Below, piece after piece: positions 45,225-55,140 of a stretch of 56,953 bases of DNA. The position numbers and the translations under genes are program-made. Location: assembly GCA_020692245.1 (NCBI GenBank), contig JAIMKT010000009.1, positions 26,926-83,878 of the forward strand, written 5' to 3'. A model generated the notes under the pieces. The model did not search any database and was not told the DNA's origin. It saw nothing but the letters and a program-made list of their open reading frames with translations. Source of the DNA: Microcoleus sp. GA_180221_E-2-1-MAG-45_12 (GTDB taxonomy: Bacteria > Cyanobacteriota > Cyanobacteriia > Cyanobacteriales > JAAUUE01). Position 1 is the first letter of the stretch. Each line of letters starts with the position of its first letter.

Positions 45225-46445
45225 TTAACTCGGCTCTACCCATTTCCCGTCAGCTTTGATGAGGTTAATTAACTCCACCACTCCTTGATCTTCGGGGACT
45301 TTTTTAATTTCTTCCCGACCCCGATAGAGAGAAATATAGCCTGCTTGCTTGCCCACATAGCCATAATCAGCATCCGCCATTTCCCCCAAACCATTGACGA
45401 TGCAACCCATCACCGCAATATCTAAGCCAGTTAAATGATTAGTGGCTTCCCGGACTTTGTGCAGCACTTCTTCGAGGTTAAACAGGGTGCGACCACAGGA
45501 AGGACAGGCGACATACTCCACCATCGTTTTTCGTAAACCCAAGGCTTGGAGAATGCTGTAGCAAACGGGGATTTCCTTTTCTGGAGCCTCTGTCAGGGAA
45601 ACCCGGATTGTGTCCCCAATGCCATCAGCGAGGAGGGTCGCAATACCTGCCGTAGATTTAATTCTACCGTATTCCCCATCTCCGGCTTCTGTCACACCTA
45701 AGTGGAGGGGATAATCCATGCCCAATTCATCCATGCGCTTCACCATGAGGCGGTAGGCAGCAATCATCACGGGAACCCGGGCAGCCTTGAGGGAAATCAC
45801 AATATTTCTAAAGTCGAGGGATTCACAGATGCGGATAAATTCTAAGGCTGACTGCACCATGCCTTCGGGAGTGTCACCGTAGGTAAATAGCATTCTTTCG
45901 CCGATCGAGCCATGATTTACCCCAATTCGCAGAGCTTTACCCTGATCTCGGAGGGAAATTACCAAGGGAGAGAGGGTTTCACGGATTTTTTCACCAATTT
46001 CTGCAAATTCTGTGGGAGTGTATTCTGTACGATCGCTCTTTGGTTTCTCAAAAACGTACAGCCCCGGGTTAATGCGGACTTTCTCAATATGCTTGGCAAC
46101 TTCTAGGGCAATTTTTACGCCATTGTGATGGACATCTGCCACTAGAGGCACGTCTTGGTAAGTAGCAATTAATTTTTGCTTGATTTCAGCAAGGGCTTTG
46201 GCATGAGCCATGCTGGGAACTGTCACCCGGATAATTTCGCAACCAACTTCGTGCAACCGCCGAATCCCTGCTACAGAGCCATCAATATCCAAGGTATCTT
46301 CATTGATCATGGATTGCACCACTACGGGATGTCCACCGCCGATCGTGATCTTGCCTACTTGGACGGGACGGGTGCGCCGACGATGAATGGTGGTATCAAA
46401 GGTAGGTGCGCTGGGGTTGGCGATGGGTGCAGAGAGGGTTTGCAT
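45225..46445 (-). CDS. ispG: (E)-4-hydroxy-3-methylbut-2-enyl-diphosphate synthase
   Basis: The 406-residue protein is the penultimate enzyme of the MEP isoprenoid pathway, using a 4Fe-4S cluster and, in cyanobacteria, ferredoxin. Cluster ligands are in [11 protein letters not shown] and [11 protein letters not shown]. The barrel motifs [20 protein letters not shown] and RIGVNHGSI are present. Length and order are standard. Confidence 0.95.
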   Translation of the reverse strand: MQTLSAPIANPSAPTFDTTIHRRRTRPVQVGKITIGGGHPVVVQSMINEDTLDIDGSVAGIRRLHEVGCEIIRVTVPSMAHAKALAEIKQKLIATYQDVPLVADVHHNGVKIALEVAKHIEKVRINPGLYVFEKPKSDRTEYTPTEFAEIGEKIRETLSPLVISLRDQGKALRIGVNHGSIGERMLFTYGDTPEGMVQSALEFIRICESLDFRNIVISLKAARVPVMIAAYRLMVKRMDELGMDYPLHLGVTEAGDGEYGRIKSTAGIATLLADGIGDTIRVSLTEAPEKEIPVCYSILQALGLRKTMVEYVACPSCGRTLFNLEEVLHKVREATNHLTGLDIAVMGCIVNGLGEMADADYGYVGKQAGYISLYRGREEIKKVPEDQGVVELINLIKADGKWVEPS

Positions 46446-46616
46446 AAATTAAAACTAAAAGTTAGAACAACATATTCTTCTACCTCTAGCTTGCCATAGA
46501 AGGGAAAAGTTCGCTAGACACAATTTAGTAGCCAGCAATTATTATCCTTATGGAAAATCTCATAGAAAATTAACTGGTGTTAGGCTTTATTTTTATCAAT
46601 TGGGGGGGATAAATTC

Positions 46617-47531
46617 ATGGTTAAGGTTCCAGTTATTGATTTTGCGCCCTTTACTCAGGGCAACGGGCAAGAACAGCAATCAGTTGTCAACCAAATTAGT
46701 CGAGCCTGTGAAGAGATTGGTTTCTTTTACCTAAAAAACTATGGCGTGTCTCCAGAACTACTAGGACAACTCCTGCACCAGTCCCGGAGCTTTTTTGATT
46801 TGTCGGCAGAGGTTAAGCATAAACTAGCTCGATCGACCCAGACAAACTGCGGTTATGTCGGATTCCAAACAGAAAGACTCAATCCCAAAAATCCCGGCGA
46901 CCTCAAAGAAGCCTTTAATGTGGGTTTAGGAAATTTAGAACCACCATTAGATACATTGCCGGAACTAGCAGAATTTCAGCAAATAGTCAGGCAATTTTAT
47001 CAACTCACTACCCAAGTCATCGCCCCCCAAATTCTTAGAGCCTTTGCCCTTGGCTTAGAACTGCCCTTAAATTTCTTTGATGATCACCATGGTGAAAACT
47101 ACTTCCTGCGGCTGCTCCACTATCCCCCCATTACTCAAAAGCCCGAACCCGATCAACTTCGAGCCGGGGCGCACTCTGACTATGGCAGTATTACTCTTCT
47201 TTGGCAGGACGAAATTGGGGGGCTAGAGGTGTTGACTCAGCAGGGGGAGTGGCTGGCAGTTCCCTACCAAGCGGATACTGTAGTTGTGAATGTCGGGGAT
47301 GCGATGCAACATTGGACAAATAACTGCCGTCGATCGACCAAACATCGGGTAATTATTCCCCCAGAGACAAAAATGGGTATTTCTCGTTACTCGATCGCTC
47401 TTTTCTGTGACCCCAACCCAGAGGTAGAACTAACCTGTCTCGAAACCTGCTGTTCCCCAGACAACCCACCCAGCTACCAACCCCAGTTAATGCGGGATTT
47501 TCTTGCCCAACGTCTCAACGCCACTTACTAA
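46617..47531 (+). CDS. 2-oxoglutarate/Fe(II)-dependent oxygenase, isopenicillin N synthase-like
   Basis: The 304 residues show an N-terminal DIOX_N segment (VPVIDFAPF) and the jelly-roll core with Fe ligands HSD (AGAHSDYGSITLL) and His in STKHRVIIP. The cosubstrate Arg-x-Ser site is SRYSIALF. Such enzymes hydroxylate or desaturate small molecules. The substrate is unknown and no biosynthetic cluster surrounds it. It is divergent from ispG with a 171-bp gap. Confidence 0.87.
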   Translation: MVKVPVIDFAPFTQGNGQEQQSVVNQISRACEEIGFFYLKNYGVSPELLGQLLHQSRSFFDLSAEVKHKLARSTQTNCGYVGFQTERLNPKNPGDLKEAFNVGLGNLEPPLDTLPELAEFQQIVRQFYQLTTQVIAPQILRAFALGLELPLNFFDDHHGENYFLRLLHYPPITQKPEPDQLRAGAHSDYGSITLLWQDEIGGLEVLTQQGEWLAVPYQADTVVVNVGDAMQHWTNNCRRSTKHRVIIPPETKMGISRYSIALFCDPNPEVELTCLETCCSPDNPPSYQPQLMRDFLAQRLNATY

Positions 47532-47543
47532 CTCTCGCTAGCT

Positions 47544-48038
47544 CTAATTTTCATCCCAAAAATCAGTATTTAATATTACCTCCAGATCACGGCTAAATTG
47601 CCACGTATCAGGGAAAGTAACTGATTTGTAACCTGCTTCTTGTCTAACTTCATCTAGAGCATCTTCAAGGACTTCATCAAAGTTAGTCAGCCAAATATTT
47701 TTTAGACTAGGTGACTGTTTAAGAATGTCTCGAATTTGTCTACGTTGTTCTCTGATCGTGCGTTCCCAGCCGTTGAATTCTCGTGGCATATCCACATAGC
47801 AACGCTTAAGTAAATGCTCTAACAAAGTTCTCAAGCGACTTTTAAGCTCACGTCTATCTCTGCCTGCCAAGCCCTCTAACTCCTCGATTAAGTTGATAAT
47901 ATCTAGATTGTGCAAATCACCTGCTTTTAGTTGGTCGATCGTAGTTTCTAGCCATAGGTTCAGGTCAGATTCATAGAGATTATTTTGCTCTTGTTGGTTA
48001 TTTAGCTGGTTATTTGGTTTGGCGATCGCTGGATTCAT
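47544..48038 (-). CDS. DUF29 domain protein
   Basis: This 164-residue, mostly helical protein has the DUF29 pattern 'YE.D...WLE..I..L..GD...LD..NLIEELE.....RRELKSRL..LL.HLLK'. DUF29 proteins are very numerous in cyanobacteria and of unknown function. The gene converges with the oxygenase with 12 bp between stops. Its promoter region is shared with divergent cobH. Confidence 0.85.
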   Translation of the reverse strand: MNPAIAKPNNQLNNQQEQNNLYESDLNLWLETTIDQLKAGDLHNLDIINLIEELEGLAGRDRRELKSRLRTLLEHLLKRCYVDMPREFNGWERTIREQRRQIRDILKQSPSLKNIWLTNFDEVLEDALDEVRQEAGYKSVTFPDTWQFSRDLEVILNTDFWDEN

Positions 48039-48220
48039 CTGCTCTACCTCTCAGTCCTGAGTACAATCTGCGTACAGTTTCTAGTATATTCCAGAAGCAA
48101 ATCCCAGAAAAATATCCGGTTGCCCACCTAGGGTAGATAATCTCTTCTGCCCCGCCCTAGTTCTGATATACTCAGCAGTAATTACAACAGCGTGGTTCAC
48201 CTGTACAGGAAAGACAGTCT

Positions 48221-48850
48221 ATGGAATGGCACATGAGCGATGCCCAGAGTTTGGCAATTATTGATCAAGAAATTGGGGATCATTTATTTACTCCAGCAGA
48301 GTATGAGATCGTGCGGCGGGTGATCTATGCCACGGCAGATTTTGAGTATAAATCTTTGATTCGCTTTTCGGAACGGGCTTTGCAGGCAGGGGCGGCGGCG
48401 TTGGCAGCGAGGAGTACGATCGTCGTCGATGTGCCAATGGTACAGGTAGGAATTACCCCTTTTATCCAAACTAGTTTTGCCAACCCAGTCTATTGCAGCA
48501 TGGAAGCCCTCACCAGACCCCAAAAGGAGAAAACCAAGGCAGCTTGGGGAATGCAGACCCTCGCCACGCGCTATCCAGAAGCGATTTTTGTTATCGGTCA
48601 AGCCCAAACTTCCCTGACTTCTTTGGTAGAATTGATAGAGCTAGAAGAAATTAAACCCGCCTTGGTGATTGGTACGCCCTCTGGTTTTGTCGATGTAGAT
48701 GTAGCAAAAGATCGCCTCAAGGACTCTTTAATCCCTCATATTCGCATTGAAGGACGCAAGGGCGGAGCGGCGGTGGCAGCGGCAATTATGCACGGATTGG
48801 TGGATTTAGCATGGCAAGCCTACGGGGAGAATGCTAACGGAGTTGGTTAA
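48221..48850 (+). CDS. cobH: precorrin-8X methylmutase
   Basis: The 209-residue CobH/CbiC protein moves the C-11 methyl group to C-12 in corrin-ring synthesis, giving hydrogenobyrinic acid or its cobalt form. Recognisable are RRVIYATADFEY, VVDVPMVQVGI, ALVIGTPSGFVDV and GRKGGAAVAAAIMHGL. The ATG at 48221 has GGAAAG upstream; Met5 is an alternative. No cobalamin riboswitch box was found before it. Confidence 0.92.
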   Translation: MEWHMSDAQSLAIIDQEIGDHLFTPAEYEIVRRVIYATADFEYKSLIRFSERALQAGAAALAARSTIVVDVPMVQVGITPFIQTSFANPVYCSMEALTRPQKEKTKAAWGMQTLATRYPEAIFVIGQAQTSLTSLVELIELEEIKPALVIGTPSGFVDVDVAKDRLKDSLIPHIRIEGRKGGAAVAAAIMHGLVDLAWQAYGENANGVG

Positions 48851-48901
48851 TTGTTGATCGTGGTTATCGATTAGCTGCTGGCGATGATGGATTAGTTGGC
48901 A

Positions 48902-48919
48902 GGTGGGGCAATACCCACC
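48902..48919 (+). repeat. GGTGGG/CCCACC dispersed palindrome
   Basis: GGTGGG-N6-CCCACC lies between cobH and polA, close to the widespread cyanobacterial palindrome with core GTGGGCAATGCCCAC. It could fold in RNA, but only weak T-runs follow, so a terminator role is uncertain. Confidence 0.5.
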
Positions 48920-48948
48920 CTACTTGGAATTTTTGAGAACAGTTCGGG

Positions 48949-51900
48949 ATGACAGAAATGACAGAAAATAAACCTCTATTAATTTTAGTCGATGGTCATT
49001 CTTTGGCTTTTCGTTGTTACTATGCCCACAGCAAAAAAGGCGGTTTGACGACCAGCACGGGCGTTCCGACTAGTATTACCTTTGGATTTATCAAATGCTT
49101 GGTGGAAGTGATTACCAAATATCAGCCCCAGGGGATGGCGATCGCCTTTGATTTAGCTACCCCAACTTTTCGCCATGAATTAGACCCTACCTACAAGGCA
49201 GGCAGAGATGAGACTCCGGCGGATTTTATTCCCGATTTAGCCAATTTACAGGAACTGGTGAGGGCTTTGGGGCTGCCATTGTTGACCACACCGGGCTATG
49301 AAGCAGATGATATTCTGGCGACCTTGACCCAGCAGGGACAGGAATCTGGGTATACGGTCAAGGTGCTGACGGGCGATCGAGATATGTACCAGCTTGTGGA
49401 TGAGGAGAAAAATACCAGCGTTTTATACTTCAGTCGGGACTATTCGAGCCGGGGTTCTGGCAGTGATATCAAGGAAATTAAGACCCCGGAAGTCGTGACC
49501 AAGTTGGGGATTTTACCCAGTCAGGTGGTGGATTATAAGGCTTTGTGCGGGGATAAGTCGGATAATATTCCGGGAGTGGCGGGAGTCGGCGAAAAAACTG
49601 CGGTGCAATTGCTGACGAAGTATCACAATCTAGAAACTATTTATGATTCCCTAGATGAAATGACTGGGGCGGTGAAAAAGAAACTGGAGGCGGGGCGAGA
49701 AAAGGCGTTTCATTCTCAACACATGGCTCGACTAAATTTTGAGGCTCCGATAGTTGTGACCTTGGAAGAATGCCGTCTTAAGGGTTTCGATCCTAATTTA
49801 GTAATGCCAATTTTAGAGAAGTTAGAGTTAAAATCTTTCCTGAAGAATCTAGCAAAAATTCAAACTAGTTTTGGGGGCGAAGAACTCTTAGATAGGCTGG
49901 AGAAAGCCCTAGATAATCCTCAAGATTTATCTCTAGAAGCAACTACACAGTTACCTCTAAATCTAGCTACAAATTTATCTGCAAACCTATCTCTTCAATT
50001 AGGTAATGCACCTCTTCAACTAGAGGCAAATTCTAATATTCAAGATGCAGATATTGATTTCTTTACTGCCGAAGATACTCACAATTATCAACCAGCCTCA
50101 GATGTGAAGTTAGATATTTTAATTGTGGATACTCCAGATAAGTTGGCAACTTTAATTACTACTCTGGAAAATTTGGCGACAACTCACCCCGTGGCGTGGG
50201 ATACGGAAACTAGTGATCTTGACCCCCGCAAGGCAGAATTAGTGGGGATTGGTTGTTGCTGGGGAGAGAATGCCACAGCGTATATTCCCCTCGGTCATCA
50301 CTTGGATCATCATCTTAATCCTGAGCAGGGATTACAACTCGATCGAGCCATGGTTTTAGAATCTATGCGCCCAATTTTAGAAGAGGAAAAATATCCCAAG
50401 GTTTTACAAAATGCCAAGTTCGATCGCCTCATCCTCCGCAATCAAGGAATTAATTTAGCTGGGGTGACTTTTGACACCATGCTAGCTAGTTATGTTCTGA
50501 ATCCCGATCGTAACCATAGCCTCAAACAAATGGCATCCCAATATCTAGAAATTAACACCATTACCTACGAGGAATTAGTTCCCAAGGGGAAGACGATCGC
50601 AGATATTGCCATTCCTGATGTTGCCTACTACTGCGCTTTGGATGCCTATATGACGTGGCATTTGTACGATCATTTCCAAGCAAATTTGGCTGAATATCCA
50701 GACCTTGCTAAGCTGTTTTTAACGGTGGAATTACCCCTCGAACCAGTATTAGCAGAAATGGAGTTTATGGGGATTCGTATTGACACGAACTATCTGCAAA
50801 CATTTTCCCAACAACTAGAGCAGGATTTAGCTGCCATTGAAAAGCAAGCCTACGCCGCAGCGGGGGAAGAATTTAACCTTGGTTCTCCCAAACAATTGAG
50901 CGTGATTTTATTTGAGAAATTAAAGTTAGATACCAAGAAATCCCGGAAAATTAAAACAGGTTATTCTACCGATCATGCAACTCTAGAAAAATTACAGGGC
51001 GACCATCCGGTGATTGAAGCAATTCTAGAAAATCGCACCCTTGCCAAATTAAAATCCACCTACGTAGATGCTCTTCCTGAAATCGTCAGCCCGAAAACTC
51101 AGCGTATTCATACGGATTTTAACCAAGCGGTGACTAGCACTGGCAGGCTTTCTTCTTCTAACCCCAACTTACAAAATATTCCCATCAGAACTGCTTTTTC
51201 TCGGCAGATTCGCAAGGCTTTTTTACCACGAGATGGCTGGCTATTAGCTGCCGCCGATTATTCCCAAATTGAACTAAGAATCCTGGCCCATCTCTGTCAA
51301 GAACCAGTGCTATTACATGCCTATCAAAATAACGAAGATATTCATACAGTGACGGCAAGATTAATCTTTGAAAAGGAAGAGATTAGCTCTGAGGAAAGGC
51401 GGTTAGGAAAGATTATTAACTTTGGGGTGATCTATGGCATGGGGGCGCAGAAATTTGCCCGGGAAGCGAAGGTAACGGTGGCTCAGGCTAAGTCTTTTAT
51501 TGATAAGTTTAATACTCGTTATGCCCAAGTTTTTAATTATTTGGAACAACTAAAACGAGAGGTGATTAGCCGGGGTTATGTCACGACAATTTTGGGACGC
51601 AGACGCTATTTTCAGCTAGAAGGCGATCAGGTGAAGGCGTTGCGAGGGGTTCCCCCAGAAGAGATTGATCTGAGCCGGATTAAACTTAGTCAGTATGATT
51701 CTCAAGCACTACGATCGGCCGCCAATGCTCCCATCCAAGGCTCTAGTGCGGATATCATCAAAATAGCTATGGTGAAGCTGCATCAGGTTTTACAAAGTTA
51801 TAAAGCGAAGTTGTTACTCCAAGTCCACGATGAATTAGTTCTAGAAGTGCCTCCGGCAGAATGGGAAGAATTGCAACCCCAAATTAAGGCAGCCATGGAG

Positions 51901-51972
51901 TCGGCAGTGGAGCTAACTGTACCCTTGTTGGTAGAGGTGCGATCGGGCCAAAACTGGATGGAAACAAAGTAA
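48949..51972 (+). CDS. polA: DNA polymerase I
   Basis: The 1007-residue enzyme has three domains. The 5'-3' exonuclease (about 8-300) shows LVDGHSLAFR, EADDILATL and CGDKSDNIPGV. The 3'-5' proofreading domain (about 385-580) has an intact WDTETSDLD, NAKFDRL and YYCALDAYMTW. The polymerase (about 620-1007) has ADYSQIELRILAH, RRLGKIINFGVIYGMG and LLQVHDELVLE. A low-complexity linker (about 325-365, repeated LxLNLATNLS-like units) separates the first two. It functions in repair and Okazaki-fragment processing. Met4 is an alternative start. Confidence 0.96.
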   Translation: MTEMTENKPLLILVDGHSLAFRCYYAHSKKGGLTTSTGVPTSITFGFIKCLVEVITKYQPQGMAIAFDLATPTFRHELDPTYKAGRDETPADFIPDLANLQELVRALGLPLLTTPGYEADDILATLTQQGQESGYTVKVLTGDRDMYQLVDEEKNTSVLYFSRDYSSRGSGSDIKEIKTPEVVTKLGILPSQVVDYKALCGDKSDNIPGVAGVGEKTAVQLLTKYHNLETIYDSLDEMTGAVKKKLEAGREKAFHSQHMARLNFEAPIVVTLEECRLKGFDPNLVMPILEKLELKSFLKNLAKIQTSFGGEELLDRLEKALDNPQDLSLEATTQLPLNLATNLSANLSLQLGNAPLQLEANSNIQDADIDFFTAEDTHNYQPASDVKLDILIVDTPDKLATLITTLENLATTHPVAWDTETSDLDPRKAELVGIGCCWGENATAYIPLGHHLDHHLNPEQGLQLDRAMVLESMRPILEEEKYPKVLQNAKFDRLILRNQGINLAGVTFDTMLASYVLNPDRNHSLKQMASQYLEINTITYEELVPKGKTIADIAIPDVAYYCALDAYMTWHLYDHFQANLAEYPDLAKLFLTVELPLEPVLAEMEFMGIRIDTNYLQTFSQQLEQDLAAIEKQAYAAAGEEFNLGSPKQLSVILFEKLKLDTKKSRKIKTGYSTDHATLEKLQGDHPVIEAILENRTLAKLKSTYVDALPEIVSPKTQRIHTDFNQAVTSTGRLSSSNPNLQNIPIRTAFSRQIRKAFLPRDGWLLAAADYSQIELRILAHLCQEPVLLHAYQNNEDIHTVTARLIFEKEEISSEERRLGKIINFGVIYGMGAQKFAREAKVTVAQAKSFIDKFNTRYAQVFNYLEQLKREVISRGYVTTILGRRRYFQLEGDQVKALRGVPPEEIDLSRIKLSQYDSQALRSAANAPIQGSSADIIKIAMVKLHQVLQSYKAKLLLQVHDELVLEVPPAEWEELQPQIKAAMESAVELTVPLLVEVRSGQNWMETK

Positions 51973-52046
51973 CCCAAATTCAGAATATTTATTCAATCTC
52001 TCTAGCAAACTGATCTATCTAAATCTGTGTAATCTGTGTAATCCTC

Positions 52047-52979
52047 CTAATCCGTGTTCAGCATTTTCCCTTCCTCTCGAACCGCGATCGCCACCCCCAC
52101 CAAGACAATTAAGGCTCCCAATAATACCGAATCCTTGGGAACTTCTTGGAAAATAAAATAGCCCAAAATGCTAGAACTAATGGGTTCAAATAAAATTGCC
52201 AGGGTAACTAGGGTCGGAGAAATCCACTGCACAGCCCAGTTGAGCGTAGTATGACCAATTACTTGGGAGAGGACTGCCATCAGCCCAATGTAACCATAAA
52301 CTGCCCAAGGATAGCCTGTGTAACCTGTCCCAAACATCAGGGGAAGGGGGATTAACACCACCGCTGCCGTCGTGTAGGCGATCGCCACGTAACTACTAGT
52401 CCCCAAACCTCTTTTCTGAGCCTGCTGCCCCAAAAGTAGATAACAACTAGCTCCCCAAGACCCCAACAAGGCTAAAAAATCTCCGAATAAGGGATTACTC
52501 GCCGTAGTTGTGGTGCTGGTATCCCCAAACGCAATCATGATTCCCCCAGTTAAAGCCAAGGCAATCCCGATTATAGTTAAATTGCTAGGTCTTTCCCGGA
52601 GCCATAACCAAGAGAGGAGAGCTACCCAGACGGGATTTGTAGTGACGATCGTCGTGGAAGCAGCAATGGTTGTGAAGGAAAGAGACGTGATCCAAGTAGC
52701 AAAATGCAGAGCTAGGGCAACTCCGGCTCCCAAAGCAAAGATGAAAGCCCTTGGTTGGATGGATTGTTGACTAGATTGCCGAACAACTCCACCCCAAGCT
52801 GGCAGGAAAATTAGAGCAGCGATGGTTAATCTGGTAGCAGCTACGAATAGGCTAAAGCCCACACTCCGGATCCCTGCCGCCTCGATCGACAACCGAATTA
52901 ACACTGCCGCCGCCGACACTGCCAAAACTCCTGCCACCAAAATTATTCCCACTTGCCACAAAGAGGGCTGTGATTTCAT
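52047..52979 (-). CDS. DMT-superfamily (EamA) transporter
   Basis: The 310-residue protein has ten hydrophobic helices arranged as two EamA repeats. The C-terminal half contains the conserved 'S.vi.....w..q..sp....l...epv..s.lg' pattern. Members export or exchange metabolites such as amino acids. The substrate is unknown. It is convergent with polA and has 41 bp to the downstream end of prs. Confidence 0.88.
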   Translation of the reverse strand: MKSQPSLWQVGIILVAGVLAVSAAAVLIRLSIEAAGIRSVGFSLFVAATRLTIAALIFLPAWGGVVRQSSQQSIQPRAFIFALGAGVALALHFATWITSLSFTTIAASTTIVTTNPVWVALLSWLWLRERPSNLTIIGIALALTGGIMIAFGDTSTTTTASNPLFGDFLALLGSWGASCYLLLGQQAQKRGLGTSSYVAIAYTTAAVVLIPLPLMFGTGYTGYPWAVYGYIGLMAVLSQVIGHTTLNWAVQWISPTLVTLAILFEPISSSILGYFIFQEVPKDSVLLGALIVLVGVAIAVREEGKMLNTD

Positions 52980-53020
52980 CTACAACTATCTACGATTACC
53001 TACTATAGGAAAGGCTGTAA

Positions 53021-54013
53021 CTATCTAAACATGCTACTAACCGAGCTATCTTCATGGATCCGCCAGATAGTCTCCCCGATCACATTTGCCACAGACAGAA
53101 TTTGGAGTTGGGGGAAGCGATTACTTTCAGAAATGGGGATGGAGTTGGTCACAATTACCTCCTCAAAAATCCCACTGGAGAGTCTTTCCACTGCTGGAGG
53201 AGAGAATACAGCGTGGGTTGCACAGGCATAGACCTGTCTAGCTCCTTGTCGTTTGAGGATCTTGCCGCCCTCAGAAATTGTTCCCGCCGTATCAATAATG
53301 TCATCGACCAAAACCGCAGTCTTCCCAGCCACATCCCCAATAACGTTCATCACCTCTGCTTCATTGTGAGCCTGACGACGTTTATCGATAATCGCCAAGG
53401 GAGCATCGTTGAGCTTTTTGGCAAAGGCTCTAGCTCTGGCTACTCCGCCCACATCAGGAGAGACGACAACAATATCCGATAAACCCTTGTTAACTAAGTA
53501 ATCGAGAATTACTGGGGATCCATAAACATGATCAAAGGGAATATCAAAATATCCTTGGATTTGGGCAGAGTGGAGATCCATAGCCAAGACACGGTTAGCT
53601 CCAGCTTTAGTGATCAGGTTAGCTGCCAATTTTGCAGTGATAGATTCTCGACCCGCAGTTTTTCGATCGGCCCGCGCATAGCCATAGTAGGGAACCACCG
53701 CAGTGATCTGCCGGGCAGAAGCACGACGACAAGCATCGATCATGATCAGGAGTTCCATCAAGTTATCGTTGACTGGATAGCAGGTGGGTTGAATTAGATA
53801 TACATCACATCCCCGAATCGATTCTTGAATTTGAACGTATAGTTCTCCATCAGCAAAACGTTTCCGCACCATTGGCCCCAAATCCATGCCTAGGTAGCGG
53901 GCTACTTCTGTAGACAAGGCAAGGTTAGCAGAACCAGAAAAAATTCTCAAACGATTACTATCATCAAGATTAGGTAGAGGTGACTGAATAGTCAGAGTAG
54001 CAAGACGGCTCAC
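53021..54013 (-). CDS. prs: ribose-phosphate pyrophosphokinase
   Basis: The 330-residue PRPP synthase makes phosphoribosyl diphosphate from ribose 5-phosphate and ATP. Motifs are RFADGELYVQI, the flexible-loop region ADRKTAGRESITAKL, and the PRPP-binding loop AVLVDDIIDTAGTI. The extra N-terminal 20 residues are usual in cyanobacteria. It starts next to a 510-bp noncoding region. Confidence 0.96.
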   Translation of the reverse strand: MSRLATLTIQSPLPNLDDSNRLRIFSGSANLALSTEVARYLGMDLGPMVRKRFADGELYVQIQESIRGCDVYLIQPTCYPVNDNLMELLIMIDACRRASARQITAVVPYYGYARADRKTAGRESITAKLAANLITKAGANRVLAMDLHSAQIQGYFDIPFDHVYGSPVILDYLVNKGLSDIVVVSPDVGGVARARAFAKKLNDAPLAIIDKRRQAHNEAEVMNVIGDVAGKTAVLVDDIIDTAGTISEGGKILKRQGARQVYACATHAVFSPPAVERLSSGIFEEVIVTNSIPISESNRFPQLQILSVANVIGETIWRIHEDSSVSSMFR

Positions 54014-54523
54014 GGTAGTTCCTCACGGTGCATTGGTAGCATCAATTTTTAATATCATCTTATTATAGAAATCCCCCTTAAATCTACAAAACTTAATCGG
54101 GGCAGAGCCTTATTCTTTAGAAAAGATTTGCATTTGCAGATAGTCCTAAGATTAGAAGAGTAACTCTAGGTTCTGTCGGCGTTACTGGGCTTTAAGCAGT
54201 GTTTCATGATCGGCATACTCTGAATACCAAAAATCTGGTTTTATCAGTATATTTACTTGGGGAGGCTAAAGCCATTACTACAAGAGTAAAGTCAGCTTTT
54301 CTAGAGCAAAGAATAGTGCCTACTATCATACTCGAATTTGGGATCAGAGACGTTTCTGGGTAATGCTCCTTGTTAACTGCTAACTGCTAACTGCTAACTG
54401 TTTTCAGAATTGGGTAGATACCCCCATAGGATCACGGGTGTCTTTCCCCTAGAACAAATCGGGGATCAATTGCGATGATAAAGGTACAAGAAATACTTGG
54501 GCTTTAGATCACCAAGAAAACCT
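54014..54523. other. long noncoding region between prs and the 54524 gene
   Basis: This 510-bp stretch separates divergent genes and must hold both promoters. Besides a heptamer repeat at 54373-54400, a C/G-rich part at 54420-54465 (ACCCCCATAGG, TTTCCCCTAG, TCGGGGAT) could pair within a transcript. No ORF is convincing. A small RNA is possible but not supported by any family I recognise. Confidence 0.35.
54373..54400. repeat. heptamer tandem repeat CTAACTG
   Basis: Four perfect head-to-tail units (TTAACTG followed by three CTAACTG) lie upstream of the 54524 gene. It is a short tandemly repeated repetitive sequence of the sort typical of filamentous cyanobacteria. Confidence 0.8.
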
Positions 54524-54913
54524 ATGGATTATATTTATTTCCTTGCCAACGCTAGTCTTACTATCCGAGTAGTAGAACACCTCCGGGCTTTTACCAGTTT
54601 ACCTGTGCAGTTCATGACCGTAATTCATCAGATAGACGGCTGGGTAGTTAAAATCAAAATGAGTAAACCTCTTTCACCCCAAGATGACGGTGATTTCCGG
54701 GCTTATATGCAAGAGTTGGGTATTTCTTACGCTCCAGAAATGCGATTACAAATGGCTTTGTGGAGTTTAGAAACTGGACAAGCCCCGATCGAAGTGATGC
54801 GACGCTATCAAGTGCCAGTAGTCTCCCACGGCAGACCTGATTGTCGGGATATTGAGGCTTTTAAGGAGCAGTTTACCCAAGGCTTAGGTTACTGTCCTGA
54901 AACTCTTGCCTAG
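54524..54913 (+). CDS. conserved protein of unknown function
   Basis: The ATG at 54524 gives a 129-residue soluble protein. The first half is strand-rich (MDYIYFLANASLTIRVVEHL, FMTVIHQIDGWVVKIKM) and the second half helical with an HGRPDC turn and a 'CPETLA' end. The TTG upstream at 54497 is less likely. I do not recognise a named family. Its composition and CGATCG content match the neighbours, so it looks native. Confidence 0.65.
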   Translation: MDYIYFLANASLTIRVVEHLRAFTSLPVQFMTVIHQIDGWVVKIKMSKPLSPQDDGDFRAYMQELGISYAPEMRLQMALWSLETGQAPIEVMRRYQVPVVSHGRPDCRDIEAFKEQFTQGLGYCPETLA

Positions 54914-54973
54914 TTTTTCATAACACTTTCACAATAAGGCAAAAGCTCAATGATCAAATCAAAATTAAATCAA

Positions 54974-55074
54974 AGTTTCCGTTGACAATAGTTTCCGTTG
55001 GCAATATTTAGTCTGAAGATAATTTCTGAAAATAATCTCAAGAATAATCTCAAGAATAATCTCAAGAATAATCT
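54974..55074. repeat. two adjacent tandem-repeat arrays (16 bp x2, 12 bp x3.7)
   Basis: AGTTTCCGTTGACAAT (54974-54989) is repeated with one change at 54990-55005. After 25 bp AATAATCTCAAG runs three full times and a partial fourth (55031-55074). They fill the 227-bp gap ahead of the zinc-ribbon gene. The frame through them (NNLK repeats) is not taken as a gene. Confidence 0.8.
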
Positions 55075-55140
55075 AACTACTCTAGCTAATTGCCCATTTA
55101 AGAATTTCATTATTTTGCATAACTGCAAGGGAAAATTATT

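Noticed and set aside
48039-48220. Cobalamin riboswitch before cobH
   Set aside because: No B12-box-like conserved segment is present in the 182-bp region.
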